The notes beneath the pieces are model-generated. The model made no database searches, had not been told where the DNA came from, and worked only from the letters and a program-made list of their open reading frames with translations. Shown one piece after another: positions 39,223 to 47,474 of a stretch of 64,000 nt of DNA. This DNA is from Lysobacter oculi. Its GTDB lineage: Bacteria; Pseudomonadota; Gammaproteobacteria; Xanthomonadales; Xanthomonadaceae. Each line of letters begins with the position of its first letter. Position 1 is the stretch's first letter. The DNA is taken from positions 630,001 to 694,000 of the forward strand of contig NZ_CP029556.1 of the NCBI RefSeq assembly GCF_003293695.1, read 5' to 3'. The position numbers were made by a program, and so were the translations under genes.

Positions 39223-39255
39223 ATATGGCACAGATCTGGAACCTGTGCAACATAT
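39223..39255. promoter_or_regulatory. Imperfect inverted repeat upstream of the receptor gene (candidate operator)
   Basis: Arms ATATG-GCACAG (39223-39233) and CTGTGC-AA-CATAT (39243-39255) are complementary apart from two extra A residues, with a 9-bp spacer. It lies 73-105 bp upstream of the receptor ATG in the gap shared with apbC. The rest of this 245-bp gap shows no gene. Confidence 0.4.
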
Positions 39256-39395
39256 TCTTAACCTCGCGGGTGAACAGGCTTAACGGAGCGGGTGGACATG
39301 CTGAATCCATGGGGCCTGCGGGGTTGGCGATGCCCGACAGGGCGCAGTCCGCTATGCTGCGGCGCGGCACCGTTTCCACGCCGGGACCTATAAAA

Positions 39396-40250
39396 ATGCA
39401 TAGCGCTTCGCCTCCCCTCACCGCCCACGCCGTCCAGCGCGAACTCCCGCTCCACCCGCGCATCCGCAACGTCATCGCGGTCGGGTCGGGCAAGGGCGGC
39501 GTCGGCAAGTCCACCACGGCGGTCAACCTGGCCGCGGCGTTGATGCAGGAAGGCCTGCGCGTCGGCGTGCTGGATGCGGACATCTACGGCCCCAGCATCC
39601 CGGCCATGCTCGGGGTTTCGGGCAAGCCGGACAGCCCGGACGGCAAGACCATCGAGCCGATGCGCGGCCACGGCCTGGAGTCGATGTCGATCGGGGTCCT
39701 CGTCGACCAGGACACGCCGATGATCTGGCGCGGCCCGATGGCGACTTCCGCGCTCATGCAGCTGTTCAACGACACCCGCTGGGGCGATCTCGACATCCTC
39801 GTCGTCGATCTACCGCCGGGCACGGGCGACATCCAGCTCACCTTGGCGCAGAAGATCCCTGTCGCCGGCGCGATCGTGGTGACGACGCCGCAGGACATCG
39901 CCACGCTGGATGCGAAGAAGGCGCTGAAGATGTTCGAGAAAGTCGAGGTGCCGGTGCTGGGCCTGATCGAGAACATGGCGGTGCACGTCTGCTCCAACTG
40001 CGGCCATGCCGAGCATGTGTTCGGTGAAGGCGGTGGCGCGAAGATGGCGGCGCAGTACGGCGTGCCGATGCTGGGCGCGTTGCCGCTCGACATCCGCATC
40101 CGCGAACGTGGCGATGCCGGCGTGCCGGTGGTCGTGGCCGAACCGGATTCCGCCGTGACGCAGGCATACCGGGCCGCCGCGCGACGCCTGCTGGAAGAAC
40201 TGGCCAAGCGCCCGCGCGCGCCGATGTCGATCTCGGCCTCGCTGGTCTGA
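39396..40250 (+). CDS. apbC: Iron-sulfur cluster carrier protein (Mrp/ApbC, P-loop ATPase)
   Basis: ApbC/Mrp is a cytoplasmic ATPase that delivers Fe-S clusters to apoproteins. The 284-residue protein has the deviant Walker [19 protein letters not shown] (residues 29-46), [33 protein letters not shown], and the cluster-binding CxxC in [18 protein letters not shown]. The N-terminal MIP18/DUF59 domain of longer Mrp proteins is missing; only a 25-residue lead remains. The chosen ATG at 39396 fits the homology; the frame is open further upstream without similarity. dcd follows after 58 bp. Confidence 0.93.
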   Translation: MHSASPPLTAHAVQRELPLHPRIRNVIAVGSGKGGVGKSTTAVNLAAALMQEGLRVGVLDADIYGPSIPAMLGVSGKPDSPDGKTIEPMRGHGLESMSIGVLVDQDTPMIWRGPMATSALMQLFNDTRWGDLDILVVDLPPGTGDIQLTLAQKIPVAGAIVVTTPQDIATLDAKKALKMFEKVEVPVLGLIENMAVHVCSNCGHAEHVFGEGGGAKMAAQYGVPMLGALPLDIRIRERGDAGVPVVVAEPDSAVTQAYRAAARRLLEELAKRPRAPMSISASLV

Positions 40251-40308
40251 GCCGCCCACGCCCCCCTACAATCGCGGCTTTCCGCCGTTTGACGCAGGAC
40301 GAAAGCCG

Positions 40309-40896
40309 ATGAGCATCAAGAGTGACCGCTGGATCCGCCGCATGGCCCAGGACCACGGCATGATCGAGCCCTTCGAGGCCGGCCAGGTCAAGTACGCGGA
40401 CAAAGGCGGGGTCAACGGCGAGCGCATCGTCAGCTACGGCACCTCCAGCTACGGCTATGACGTGCGTTGCGCGCGCGAGTTCAAGATCTTCACCAACATC
40501 AACTCGACGATTGTCGATCCGAAGCATTTCGACCCCGGCAGCTTCGTCGATATCGAGGCGGACGAATGCATCATCCCGCCCAACAGCTTCGCGCTGGCAC
40601 GTACGGTCGAGTACTTCCGCATCCCGCGCGACACGCTGGTGGTCTGCCTCGGCAAGAGCACGTATGCGCGCTGCGGCATCATCGTCAACGTGACGCCGCT
40701 GGAGCCGGAATGGGAAGGCCACGTGACGCTGGAGTTCTCCAACACCACGCCGCTGCCCGCGCGCATCTACGCGAATGAAGGCGTGGCGCAGATGCTGTTC
40801 TTCCAGTCCGATGCGGACGATGTCTGCGAGACTTCCTACCGTGACCGCGGCGGCAAGTACCAGGGCCAGACCGGCGTCACCCTGCCCAAGACCTGA
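40309..40896 (+). CDS. dcd: dCTP deaminase
   Basis: Dcd deaminates dCTP to dUTP, the main source of dTMP precursor in gammaproteobacteria. The 195-residue protein shows [60 protein letters not shown] sequence, [27 protein letters not shown] cut into the usual blocks, and the catalytic region [19 protein letters not shown] with its Glu. The C-terminus [19 protein letters not shown] is the nucleotide lid. A TACAAT element lies at 40267-40272. A small membrane-protein gene follows after 7 bp. Confidence 0.96.
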   Translation: MSIKSDRWIRRMAQDHGMIEPFEAGQVKYADKGGVNGERIVSYGTSSYGYDVRCAREFKIFTNINSTIVDPKHFDPGSFVDIEADECIIPPNSFALARTVEYFRIPRDTLVVCLGKSTYARCGIIVNVTPLEPEWEGHVTLEFSNTTPLPARIYANEGVAQMLFFQSDADDVCETSYRDRGGKYQGQTGVTLPKT

Positions 40897-40903
40897 GGCG
40901 AAG

Positions 40904-41095
40904 ATGGACCCGAACAACGTCGGTCGCAGTTTCCGCGAAAGCCCGTGGCGCTACAGCCAGTTCGTGGTCGTCGCGCTCATCGTCGGCGGGTTGGTCAAGT
41001 GGCTCAGCCCGCTCGATTGGCCGATCTCGCTGGCCATCGGCGCGGCAGCGGGCATCGGCTATCTGTTGCTGGAAAAGAAGCGCGGCGTGATTTGA
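40904..41095 (+). CDS. Small two-helix membrane protein, unknown function
   Basis: A 63-residue predicted protein with a polar N-terminus (MDPNNVGRSFRESPWRYSQ), a first hydrophobic helix FVVVALIVGGLVKWL, a short loop, and a second helix ISLAIGAAAGIGYLLL, ending in the basic EKKRGVI. The GAGGCGAAG ribosome-binding region lies between the dcd stop and the ATG, only 7 bp apart, so it is probably translated from the dcd message. I do not recognise a family. Codon use is like its neighbours, which supports it being a real gene. Confidence 0.65.
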   Translation: MDPNNVGRSFRESPWRYSQFVVVALIVGGLVKWLSPLDWPISLAIGAAAGIGYLLLEKKRGVI

Positions 41096-41108
41096 AGCCG
41101 CGCGGTGC

Positions 41109-41405
41109 TCAGCGCTTTTCGTAGGTGACGAAGAAGCCCTGCAGGTCGCCGTTCTCGATGTAGGGCTCCACGCTGACCACGCGATAGCCGCGCGAGTAGA
41201 ACGCGCGATGCGCCTCGCTCAGGTTGTTGGCCGCGCCCTGGTTGCGGAAACCCCAAGTCGCGTCGATCCAGATCGTCACCGCCTGCATCTGCTGGGCGGC
41301 GGCCTCGGCGGCGGATTTCTCCGGAGATTTTCCGAACAGTCGCGCATCGGCGGAAGGCGCGCAGAGCAGCGCGGACAGGACGAGCGCGGCGAACAGGGGC
41401 TTCAT
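41109..41405 (-). CDS. Small secreted protein, unknown function
   Basis: A 98-residue predicted export protein with signal peptide MKPLFAALVLSALLCAPSADA. The mature part has an Ala/Glu/Gln-rich helix (SAAEAAAQQMQAV) and then a compact domain with IDATWGFRNQGAANNLSEAH and GYRVVSVEPYIENGDLQGFF, ending in VTYEKR. I do not recognise the family. Its ATG at 41405 overlaps the stop of the HIT gene by one base (TGATG), implying coupling. It is convergent with the small dcd-linked membrane gene. Confidence 0.7.
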   Translation of the reverse strand: MKPLFAALVLSALLCAPSADARLFGKSPEKSAAEAAAQQMQAVTIWIDATWGFRNQGAANNLSEAHRAFYSRGYRVVSVEPYIENGDLQGFFVTYEKR

Positions 41406-41839
41406 CAACGGGATTCCTCGAAAGCGAAACGGGGGAGGGCGGGCAGGATGTGCGCGGTGATCGCGCTGCGTGTATGGGCATCGCGCGGCTGGCGGGGATG
41501 CGCACCCCAGACCGGGGCCGGCCAGGCATCGTCATGCGTGTATCGGGCGATGACGTGGATGTGCAGTTGCGACACCACGTTGCCGAGCGCGCCGATGTTG
41601 AGTTTGTCGGGCGCGAAGGCATCGCGCATCGCGAGCGATGCTGCATCGATCTCGCGCCAGAGCTGCAGGCGGTCGGCCTCATCCAGGTCGATCAATTCGC
41701 GTGCGCCGGCGATGCGCGGTACCAGGATCAGCCACGGATAGCGGGCGTCGTCCATCAACAACACATCGCACAGCGGCCAGCGCGCGAGGCGATGGGTATC
41801 GCCGGCGAGGCGGGCGTCGAGTTCGAACAGGTCAGCCAT
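41405..41839 (-). CDS. HIT-family nucleotide hydrolase-like protein
   Basis: A 144-residue histidine-triad protein related to diadenosine polyphosphate hydrolases. The core is WPLCDVLLMDDARYPWLIL, the substrate segment NIGALGNVVSQLHIHVIARY, and PVWGAHPRQP. In the triad H-x-H-x-H the first position is Gln91, while the nucleophile-position His93 and His95 are kept. The variant looks like a subfamily feature rather than a loss. The start ATG at 41839 overlaps the end of the dienelactone hydrolase gene by 8 bp. The substrate is unknown, most likely a nucleotide conjugate. Confidence 0.88.
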   Translation of the reverse strand: MADLFELDARLAGDTHRLARWPLCDVLLMDDARYPWLILVPRIAGARELIDLDEADRLQLWREIDAASLAMRDAFAPDKLNIGALGNVVSQLHIHVIARYTHDDAWPAPVWGAHPRQPRDAHTRSAITAHILPALPRFAFEESR

Positions 41840-42503
41840 GCAGGTTCGCCGCGAGGAAATCGAGCGTGCGCGTCCATGCGAGCGCGGCAGCCCCGGGCGC
41901 GAAGTGACGCGGGCTGACGTCCCGGTTGAAGGCATGGCCCGCGCCGGCATAGACGTGGATGTCGGCTTCCGGCTTGGCCACGCGATGCTGCTGGATGTCT
42001 TCCGGTGGGATGGATTCGTCGTCTTCGCCGAAGTGGAACATCATCGGTGCCCGCAACGGTTCGGCCAGGAACGGTACGGTGCGTGCGCCGTAGTAGCTGA
42101 CCGCCGGCAGGCCGAGCCGGGTGTTGGCGAGATAGGCCACGCTGCCGCCCCAGCAGAAGCCGACGATGCCGACTTCATGCCCCATGTCGCGCAGATGGCG
42201 GTCGGCGCTGTCGATGAGGGCGATGGCCGCATCGAAACCCAGCTGCGCCGCCAGACTTTTGCCGCGTGCGGTGCCGCCGCGGTCGTAGCCCAGCTCCACA
42301 CCGGGCTCGACCGGGTCGAACATCGCCGGGGCCAGCGCGACGTAACCGGCCTGCGCGATGCGTTCCGCCACCTCGCGGATATGCGCGTTGGCGCCGAAGA
42401 TCTCCTGCACCACGATGACCGCGCCGCGTGCAGCGCCTTCCGGAACGGCCTGCCAGGCCTGCACCGGCCCGTGCGGGGTGTCGAGGGTGATCCAGTCGCC
42501 CAT
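41832..42503 (-). CDS. Dienelactone hydrolase-family protein
   Basis: A 223-residue cytoplasmic alpha/beta-hydrolase of the DLH family. The N-terminal block reads AVIVVQEIFGANAHIREVAE and RIAQAGYVALAPAMFDPVEP. The nucleophile is the Cys in VGFCWGGSVAYLA, as in DLH proper. The acid is in FHFGEDDESIPPEDIQ and the His in YAGAGHAFNRDVSPRHF. True dienelactone hydrolases act in chlorocatechol breakdown, but no such pathway is nearby, so a general lactone or ester hydrolase role is more likely. It diverges from rimO. Confidence 0.88.
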   Translation of the reverse strand: MGDWITLDTPHGPVQAWQAVPEGAARGAVIVVQEIFGANAHIREVAERIAQAGYVALAPAMFDPVEPGVELGYDRGGTARGKSLAAQLGFDAAIALIDSADRHLRDMGHEVGIVGFCWGGSVAYLANTRLGLPAVSYYGARTVPFLAEPLRAPMMFHFGEDDESIPPEDIQQHRVAKPEADIHVYAGAGHAFNRDVSPRHFAPGAAALAWTRTLDFLAANLHG

Positions 42504-42546
42504 GGCGGCTTCCGTGCGTGGAAAGGCTTGATTCTAAGCCTGCCCG

Positions 42547-42552
42547 TATAAT
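42547..42552 (+). promoter_or_regulatory. Candidate -10 element of rimO (TATAAT)
   Basis: A perfect TATAAT lies 27 bp before the rimO ATG in the 76-bp gap shared with the divergent hydrolase gene. No good -35 hexamer at 16-18 bp spacing is visible. Confidence 0.45.
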
Positions 42553-42579
42553 CCGCGTCCGCTTTCAGGTGCCTACGTC

Positions 42580-43911
42580 ATGTCCCGAGCCCAGCCCAAG
42601 GTCGGTTTCGTCAGCCTCGGTTGCCCCAAGGCGCTGGTCGATTCCGAGCGCATCCTCACCCAGCTCAAGGTGGAGGGCTACGACTTGGTGCCCAGCTACG
42701 ACGATGCCGATGTGGTCGTCGTCAACACCTGTGGCTTCATCGACAGCGCGGTGGCCGAGTCGCTCGACGCCATCGGCGAGGCGATGGCCGAGAACGGCAA
42801 GGTGATCGTGACCGGCTGCCTGGGCAAGCGCGCCGACGTGATCCGCGAGGCGCACCCGGGCGTGCTCTCTATCAGCGGCCCGCAGGACTACGCCAGCGTG
42901 ATGGAAGCCGTGCACGTGGCGCTGCCGCCCAAGCACGACCCGTTCATCGACCTGGTGCCGGATTACGGCCTGAAGCTGACGCCGAAGCACTACGCCTATC
43001 TCAAGATTTCCGAAGGCTGCAACCATCGCTGCAGCTTCTGCATCATTCCCTCGATGCGTGGCGACCTGGTGTCGCGGCCGGTGGGCGAAGTGCTGCGCGA
43101 AGCCGAAAAGCTGGCGATGGGCGGCGTCAAGGAACTGCTGGTGGTCTCGCAGGACACCAGTGCCTACGGCGTGGACGTGAAGTACGCCGCGCGCGAATGG
43201 CATGGCAAGTCCTACGCCACGCGGATGAAGGCGCTGTGCGAAGGCCTGTCCGAACTCGGGCTGTGGACGCGCCTGCACTACGTCTACCCGTACCCGCACG
43301 TGGACGACATCATCCCGTTGATGGCGGAGGGTAAGATCCTTCCCTATCTCGACATCCCGTTCCAGCACGCCAGCCCGCGCATCCTGAAATTGATGAAGCG
43401 GCCCGGCGCCATCGACAAGACCCGCGAGCGCATCGCCCGCTGGCGCGACATCTGCCCGGACATCACCATCCGCAGCACCTTCATCGTCGGGTTTCCCGGC
43501 GAGACCGACGCGGAGTTCGAGGGGCTGCTCGATTTCATCGAAGACGTGCGGCTGGACCGCGTCGGTGCCTTCGCCTATTCGCCGGTGCAGGGCGCGGCGG
43601 CGAATGAATTGCCGGGTGCAGTGCCGGAAGAAGTGCAGCAGGAACGCCTCGCGCGCTTCATGGCCCTGCAGGCGCAGATTTCCGAAGAAAAGCTGGCGGC
43701 GAAGGTCGGCACCACCCAGCGTTGCCTGGTGGATGCGATGGATGGCGAGCTGGCCATTGCTCGGTCGATGGCCGATGCGCCGGAGATCGACGGCCTGGTG
43801 CAGATCCAGGATGGCCGCGATGCCGGACTGGTGCCGGGCGAGTTTGTCGATGTCGAGATCATGGGCAGCGACGAACACGACCTCTACGGTGAAGTCGCCT
43901 ACGCCGACTGA
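42580..43911 (+). CDS. rimO: Ribosomal protein S12 (aspartate-C3) methylthiotransferase
   Basis: RimO is a radical-SAM enzyme that adds a methylthio group to Asp88/89 of ribosomal protein S12. The 443-residue protein has the N-terminal UPF0004 domain with [29 protein letters not shown] and [10 protein letters not shown] (three Cys of the auxiliary cluster), the radical-[22 protein letters not shown], and a C-terminal TRAM domain ([20 protein letters not shown]). [16 protein letters not shown] and [12 protein letters not shown] are family blocks. The downstream DUF3025 gene starts inside its stop codon (TGATG). Confidence 0.96.
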   Translation: MSRAQPKVGFVSLGCPKALVDSERILTQLKVEGYDLVPSYDDADVVVVNTCGFIDSAVAESLDAIGEAMAENGKVIVTGCLGKRADVIREAHPGVLSISGPQDYASVMEAVHVALPPKHDPFIDLVPDYGLKLTPKHYAYLKISEGCNHRCSFCIIPSMRGDLVSRPVGEVLREAEKLAMGGVKELLVVSQDTSAYGVDVKYAAREWHGKSYATRMKALCEGLSELGLWTRLHYVYPYPHVDDIIPLMAEGKILPYLDIPFQHASPRILKLMKRPGAIDKTRERIARWRDICPDITIRSTFIVGFPGETDAEFEGLLDFIEDVRLDRVGAFAYSPVQGAAANELPGAVPEEVQQERLARFMALQAQISEEKLAAKVGTTQRCLVDAMDGELAIARSMADAPEIDGLVQIQDGRDAGLVPGEFVDVEIMGSDEHDLYGEVAYAD

Positions 43912-44753
43912 TGGCGAAGCGCCGCTTCGTCGCGCCATCGCGTGCCGAAGTGCCGGCGGCGTGCTTCGCGCATCCCGTCTTCGACGATGTCCGCGCGCTC
44001 GAAGGCTGGATGCAGGGCCCCGCGTGGCCGTCGATGGATGCGATCAACATCGAGCTCGCGCGTGCCGCCGAACGAATCGGCATCGACATCCCCCGTTGCG
44101 TGCGGCAGGACGACGCGCTGCTGCGTGACGGGCTGCATTACGAACGGCGCATCGGCGAACGCGGCGAGCTGGCGACGCGCGCCGAAGACTGGCACGACCT
44201 GTTCAACGCGATGGTCTGGTGGCGGTGGCCGGCGATCAAGCGCGCGCTCAACCGGCGTCAATGCGCGCATATCGGCGAGATGGGCGATGCCACCCGCAAC
44301 CGCGCGCAATACGCGCTGACCCAGTTCGACGAGGCCGGCGTGATCGTGCGCGTGGCGGATGAAGCGGCGTTGGCGGCCTGGGACGCGCACGACTGGCCGG
44401 CGCTGTTCCTGCATCAGGCTGATCTGTGGCGCGAAGGCCGCATCGCGGTGGTCGCGGTCATCGGCCACGCGCTGCTGGAACATGCGCTGGTGCCGACCCT
44501 GCACGGCGTCGGCAAGGCGCTGGTGGTGCGGGGTGGTGTGGATGTCGATGCGGAAGCCTGCGTCGCGCGTGCCGCCGAAGCCATTGCCCGAAGCGATGTG
44601 CTCAACGATCCGCTGGAACTGCGCCCACTGCCGCTGCCCGGCATTCCCGGTTGGCGCGAAGGACAGGATGCGGCGTTCTACAGCGAAGCGCCGTGCTTCC
44701 GGCCCCTGCGCGAAGGGCGGACCTACCCGCCGCCGATCACTGTAACGGGCTGA
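43911..44753 (+). CDS. DUF3025-family protein
   Basis: A 280-residue soluble protein, no signal peptide. It contains the DUF3025 hallmarks YERRIGERGELATRAEDWHD and LFNAMVWWRWPAIKRALNRR, followed by ALTQFDEAGVIV, a region with AVIGHALLEHALVPTLHGVG, and a C-terminal LRPLPLPGIPGWREGQDAAF-type Pro/Gly stretch before the end. The function is unknown. Its ATG overlaps the rimO stop by one base, so the two are translationally coupled. Its last 17 bp overlap the tail end of the broken convergent gene at 44737. Confidence 0.85.
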   Translation: MAKRRFVAPSRAEVPAACFAHPVFDDVRALEGWMQGPAWPSMDAINIELARAAERIGIDIPRCVRQDDALLRDGLHYERRIGERGELATRAEDWHDLFNAMVWWRWPAIKRALNRRQCAHIGEMGDATRNRAQYALTQFDEAGVIVRVADEAALAAWDAHDWPALFLHQADLWREGRIAVVAVIGHALLEHALVPTLHGVGKALVVRGGVDVDAEACVARAAEAIARSDVLNDPLELRPLPLPGIPGWREGQDAAFYSEAPCFRPLREGRTYPPPITVTG

Positions 44754-45281
44754 CGCGCCGCGCGTGGAAGTCGGCGACGTGGCCGGCGGGCTTGCCGCCT
44801 TCACAGAACGTCCAGCGCGAACGGATCTCGTCCGGGCCGACGAAGGTCACGGGGCGTCTTGCATGTGGCCGTCGCGGGCCGGGTCGAAATTGAGCGCGCC
44901 GTCGAACGCGAACACCAGCGTGCCGTCCGCCGCCGGTTTCGCGCGCATCTTCGGGTGGTGGCCGCTGGCGCAGAAGTGGGTGAGCACCACATCGTCCCCG
45001 TCCCTGGCATAGAGCGTGCGCATCTCGTGCGGCGTGCCGGGGAACAGCGTCTCCAGCACCGCGCTGCCGCCGGCGGTGACCTCGTAGCGCATGCGTGCGC
45101 CGGGCGCGGAATTGCCGTCCAGCCCTTCGGCGCTCCAGTCGCCGGCCAGCGCCTTGAAGCGGTCGAGCGCGTGCGGCGCAGGGGTGGGCACGGTGCTCGC
45201 GGCCGGGGCATCGGTGGCGGGCGATTGGGCGAAGGCGGCCGGCGCGCAGGCCAGCACGGCGAGGATCAGCAGACGCTTCAT
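44737..45281 (-). pseudogene. Small secreted protein, frameshifted near the C-terminus
   Basis: The gene starts at ATG 45281 with signal peptide MKRLLILAVLACAPAAFAQS and encodes a mature domain with LDRFKALAGDWSAEGLDG, VTAGGSAVLETLFPGTPHEM and FAFDGALNFDPARDGHMQDA. It then hits TGA at 44849-44847. Beyond a GGGGCG run (44851-44856 on the plus strand) the sequence continues in another frame with VTFVGPDEIRSRWTFCEGGK and HVADFHARRVSPL, a natural ending, to a stop at 44739-44737. One added base would give a 181-residue protein. It resembles DUF1579-like secreted domains, but I am not sure of the family. Confidence 0.75.
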
Positions 45282-45315
45282 GGTGGATTCCCCCGGGTTT
45301 GACTGGCCGATGATG

Positions 45316-45855
45316 CTACGGCGCGGTGCCGTAGTGCACGTCGAGGATGGCGAAGCGGGTCGGGCCGGCGGGCAGCTCGGCGGAGAACTCATCGTCCACC
45401 CGTTTCTTCAGCATGGCGCGGGCGAGGGGAGAGTCGATGCTGATGTGACCGGCCTTGGCGTCGGTTTCGTCGGGCCCGACGATGCGATAGCGCAGCACCT
45501 CGCCGTCATCGATGCGCTCCAGCTCCACCTCGGCCCCGAAGAACACCGCCTGCGGGTCGGACGGCGCCGCACCGACCACCTTCAACGCCGGGATGCGCTT
45601 GGAGAGGTAGCGCACGCGGCGGTCGATGCCGGCCAGCTGCTTCTTTCTATACGTGTATTCGGCGTTCTCGCTGCGGTCGCCCTCGGCGGCGGCGGCGGCC
45701 AGCGCGCGCACGACTTCCGGGCGCTGCACGCGCCACAGGTCGTCGAGTTCCGCTTTCAGCCGGGCGTGGCCGGTGGCGGTGATCAGCGCGGTGCTGGCTT
45801 CCGCGGGTGGTCGCCAGCGACCCTTGCCCGATGGCGGCATGGCGGGTTGGGTCAT
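45316..45855 (-). CDS. greB: Transcription elongation factor GreB
   Basis: GreB binds the RNA polymerase secondary channel and stimulates cleavage of backtracked RNA. The 179-residue protein has the N-terminal coiled coil ([20 protein letters not shown], then [19 protein letters not shown] with the acidic tip residues) and a C-terminal FKBP-like domain ([48 protein letters not shown]). Arg/Lys-rich [11 protein letters not shown] after the tip favours GreB over GreA. The ATG is at 45855; a longer frame upstream overlaps the HerA-like gene, whose stop is 4 bp away. Confidence 0.93.
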   Translation of the reverse strand: MTQPAMPPSGKGRWRPPAEASTALITATGHARLKAELDDLWRVQRPEVVRALAAAAAEGDRSENAEYTYRKKQLAGIDRRVRYLSKRIPALKVVGAAPSDPQAVFFGAEVELERIDDGEVLRYRIVGPDETDAKAGHISIDSPLARAMLKKRVDDEFSAELPAGPTRFAILDVHYGTAP

Positions 45856-45859
45856 CGGC

Positions 45860-47368
45860 TCAGCGACGCCCGCCAAACAGCCCGCCCAGCACGCCGCGCA
45901 GGATCTGCCGGCCCATCTGGTTGCCGACCGTGCGCGCGGCCTGCTTGGCCATGGTTTCCACCATGCCCTGGCGGCGCTTGGTGCCGAACACCGCGTCCTT
46001 GATGGCGCTGCCGAAGCCGCCATCGGCATCGTCGTCATCGGCGGTCTTGGCCGGTGGCGCACTGGCCGCGACGGAAGACGCTTGCGCTTTCTTTGCCAGC
46101 ATTTCGGCGGCTGATTCGCGGTCGATGGCGTTGTCGTACTTCATGCCCACCGGCGAACCGGCACGCACCTGCATCCGTTCGGCATCGGTGATCGCGCCCA
46201 GCCGGCAGCCCGGCGGCGCGACGAGGGTGCGTTCGACCGGCATCGGAATGCCCTTGTCCTGCAGCGTGGAAACCAGCGCCTCGCCGACGCCGAGCTGCGA
46301 GATCACCTTCGCGACGTCCAGATCGGGATTGGCGACGAAGGTCTCCGCCGCCGTTTTCACCGCCTTCTGGTCGCGCGGGGTGAAGGCGCGCAGCGCGTGC
46401 TGGAAGCGGTTGCCGAGCTGGCCGAGGATGTCGTCCGGCACGTCGTCCGGGAACTGCGAGCAGAAGTACACGCCGACGCCCTTGGAACGGATGATGCGGA
46501 CCACCTGTTCCACGCGCTGCTTGAGCGCGGGCGGGGCGTCATCGAACAACAGGTGCGCCTCGTCGAACACGAACACCAGCTTCGGCTGGTCCAGGTCGCC
46601 GACTTCAGGCAGCTGCTCGAACAGCTCCGACAGCAGCCACAGCAGGAAGCTGGAATACAGGCGCGGTTTCAGGATCAGCTGGTCGGCGGCGAGGATGTTG
46701 ACGATGCCGCGGCCGTCCACGTTCGTGCGCATCAGGTCGGCCAGGTCGAGCGCCGGTTCGCCGAAGAACTTGTCGCCGCCTTCCTGCTCGATGCGCAGCA
46801 GCGCGCGCTGGATCGCGCCAACCGACTGCGTGCTGACCAGCCCATAGCTGGTCGAGATGTCCTTGCGCTCATCCGCCACCAGGCCGAGCAGGGCGCGCAG
46901 GTCCTTCAGGTCCAGCAGCAGCAGGCCGCGGTCGTCGGCCAGCTTGAACACGATGTCCAGTACGCCGCTCTGGGTGTCGTTGAGTTCGAGGATGCGCGAC
47001 AGCAGCAGCGGCCCCATCTCGCTGACCGTGGTGCGGATCGGGTGGCCCTTCTGGCCCCACAGGTCCCAGAACACCACCGGATTGGGCTGCTGCACGTAGT
47101 CGCTGATGCCGATCTCGGCGATCCGCTGGCTGATCTTCTCGTTGGGCGTGCCGGCCATCGCCAGGCCGGCGACATCGCCCTTCACATCGGCCAGGAACAC
47201 CGGCACGCCGCGCTTGGAAAAGCCTTCGGCCAGCGTCATCAGCGTGACCGTCTTGCCGGTACCCGTGGCGCCGGCGACCAGGCCGTGGCGGTTGCCGTAC
47301 TTCGGCAGGAGAAAGACGTTGCCGCTCTGCGGCGTGGTGATCGACTTGCCGACGAGGATCGGATTCAT
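45860..47368 (-). CDS. HerA-like P-loop ATPase (DUF853/YjgR type)
   Basis: A 502-residue ATPase of the HerA/FtsK-like branch. Walker A is [20 protein letters not shown] (residues 30-49) and Walker [21 protein letters not shown]. The segment [20 protein letters not shown] and [17 protein letters not shown] carry sensor and arginine-finger positions. The C-terminal 70 residues are Ala-rich and end in a Gly/Arg tail, [19 protein letters not shown]. coli YjgR belongs to this family; the cellular role is unknown. A DNA-translocase role is likely only by relation to HerA. It diverges from the lytic transglycosylase gene. Confidence 0.9.
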   Translation of the reverse strand: MNPILVGKSITTPQSGNVFLLPKYGNRHGLVAGATGTGKTVTLMTLAEGFSKRGVPVFLADVKGDVAGLAMAGTPNEKISQRIAEIGISDYVQQPNPVVFWDLWGQKGHPIRTTVSEMGPLLLSRILELNDTQSGVLDIVFKLADDRGLLLLDLKDLRALLGLVADERKDISTSYGLVSTQSVGAIQRALLRIEQEGGDKFFGEPALDLADLMRTNVDGRGIVNILAADQLILKPRLYSSFLLWLLSELFEQLPEVGDLDQPKLVFVFDEAHLLFDDAPPALKQRVEQVVRIIRSKGVGVYFCSQFPDDVPDDILGQLGNRFQHALRAFTPRDQKAVKTAAETFVANPDLDVAKVISQLGVGEALVSTLQDKGIPMPVERTLVAPPGCRLGAITDAERMQVRAGSPVGMKYDNAIDRESAAEMLAKKAQASSVAASAPPAKTADDDDADGGFGSAIKDAVFGTKRRQGMVETMAKQAARTVGNQMGRQILRGVLGGLFGGRR

Positions 47369-47474
47369 GAAGGTTTCCGTGCAATGAACGACTGGATTCT
47401 ATTCGCTTGTATGCAGCCCGCGTGCCTTGTGAGCGGGTGGGGTGGCCGGTAACCTGCCACGTCTTCCGTATGTG

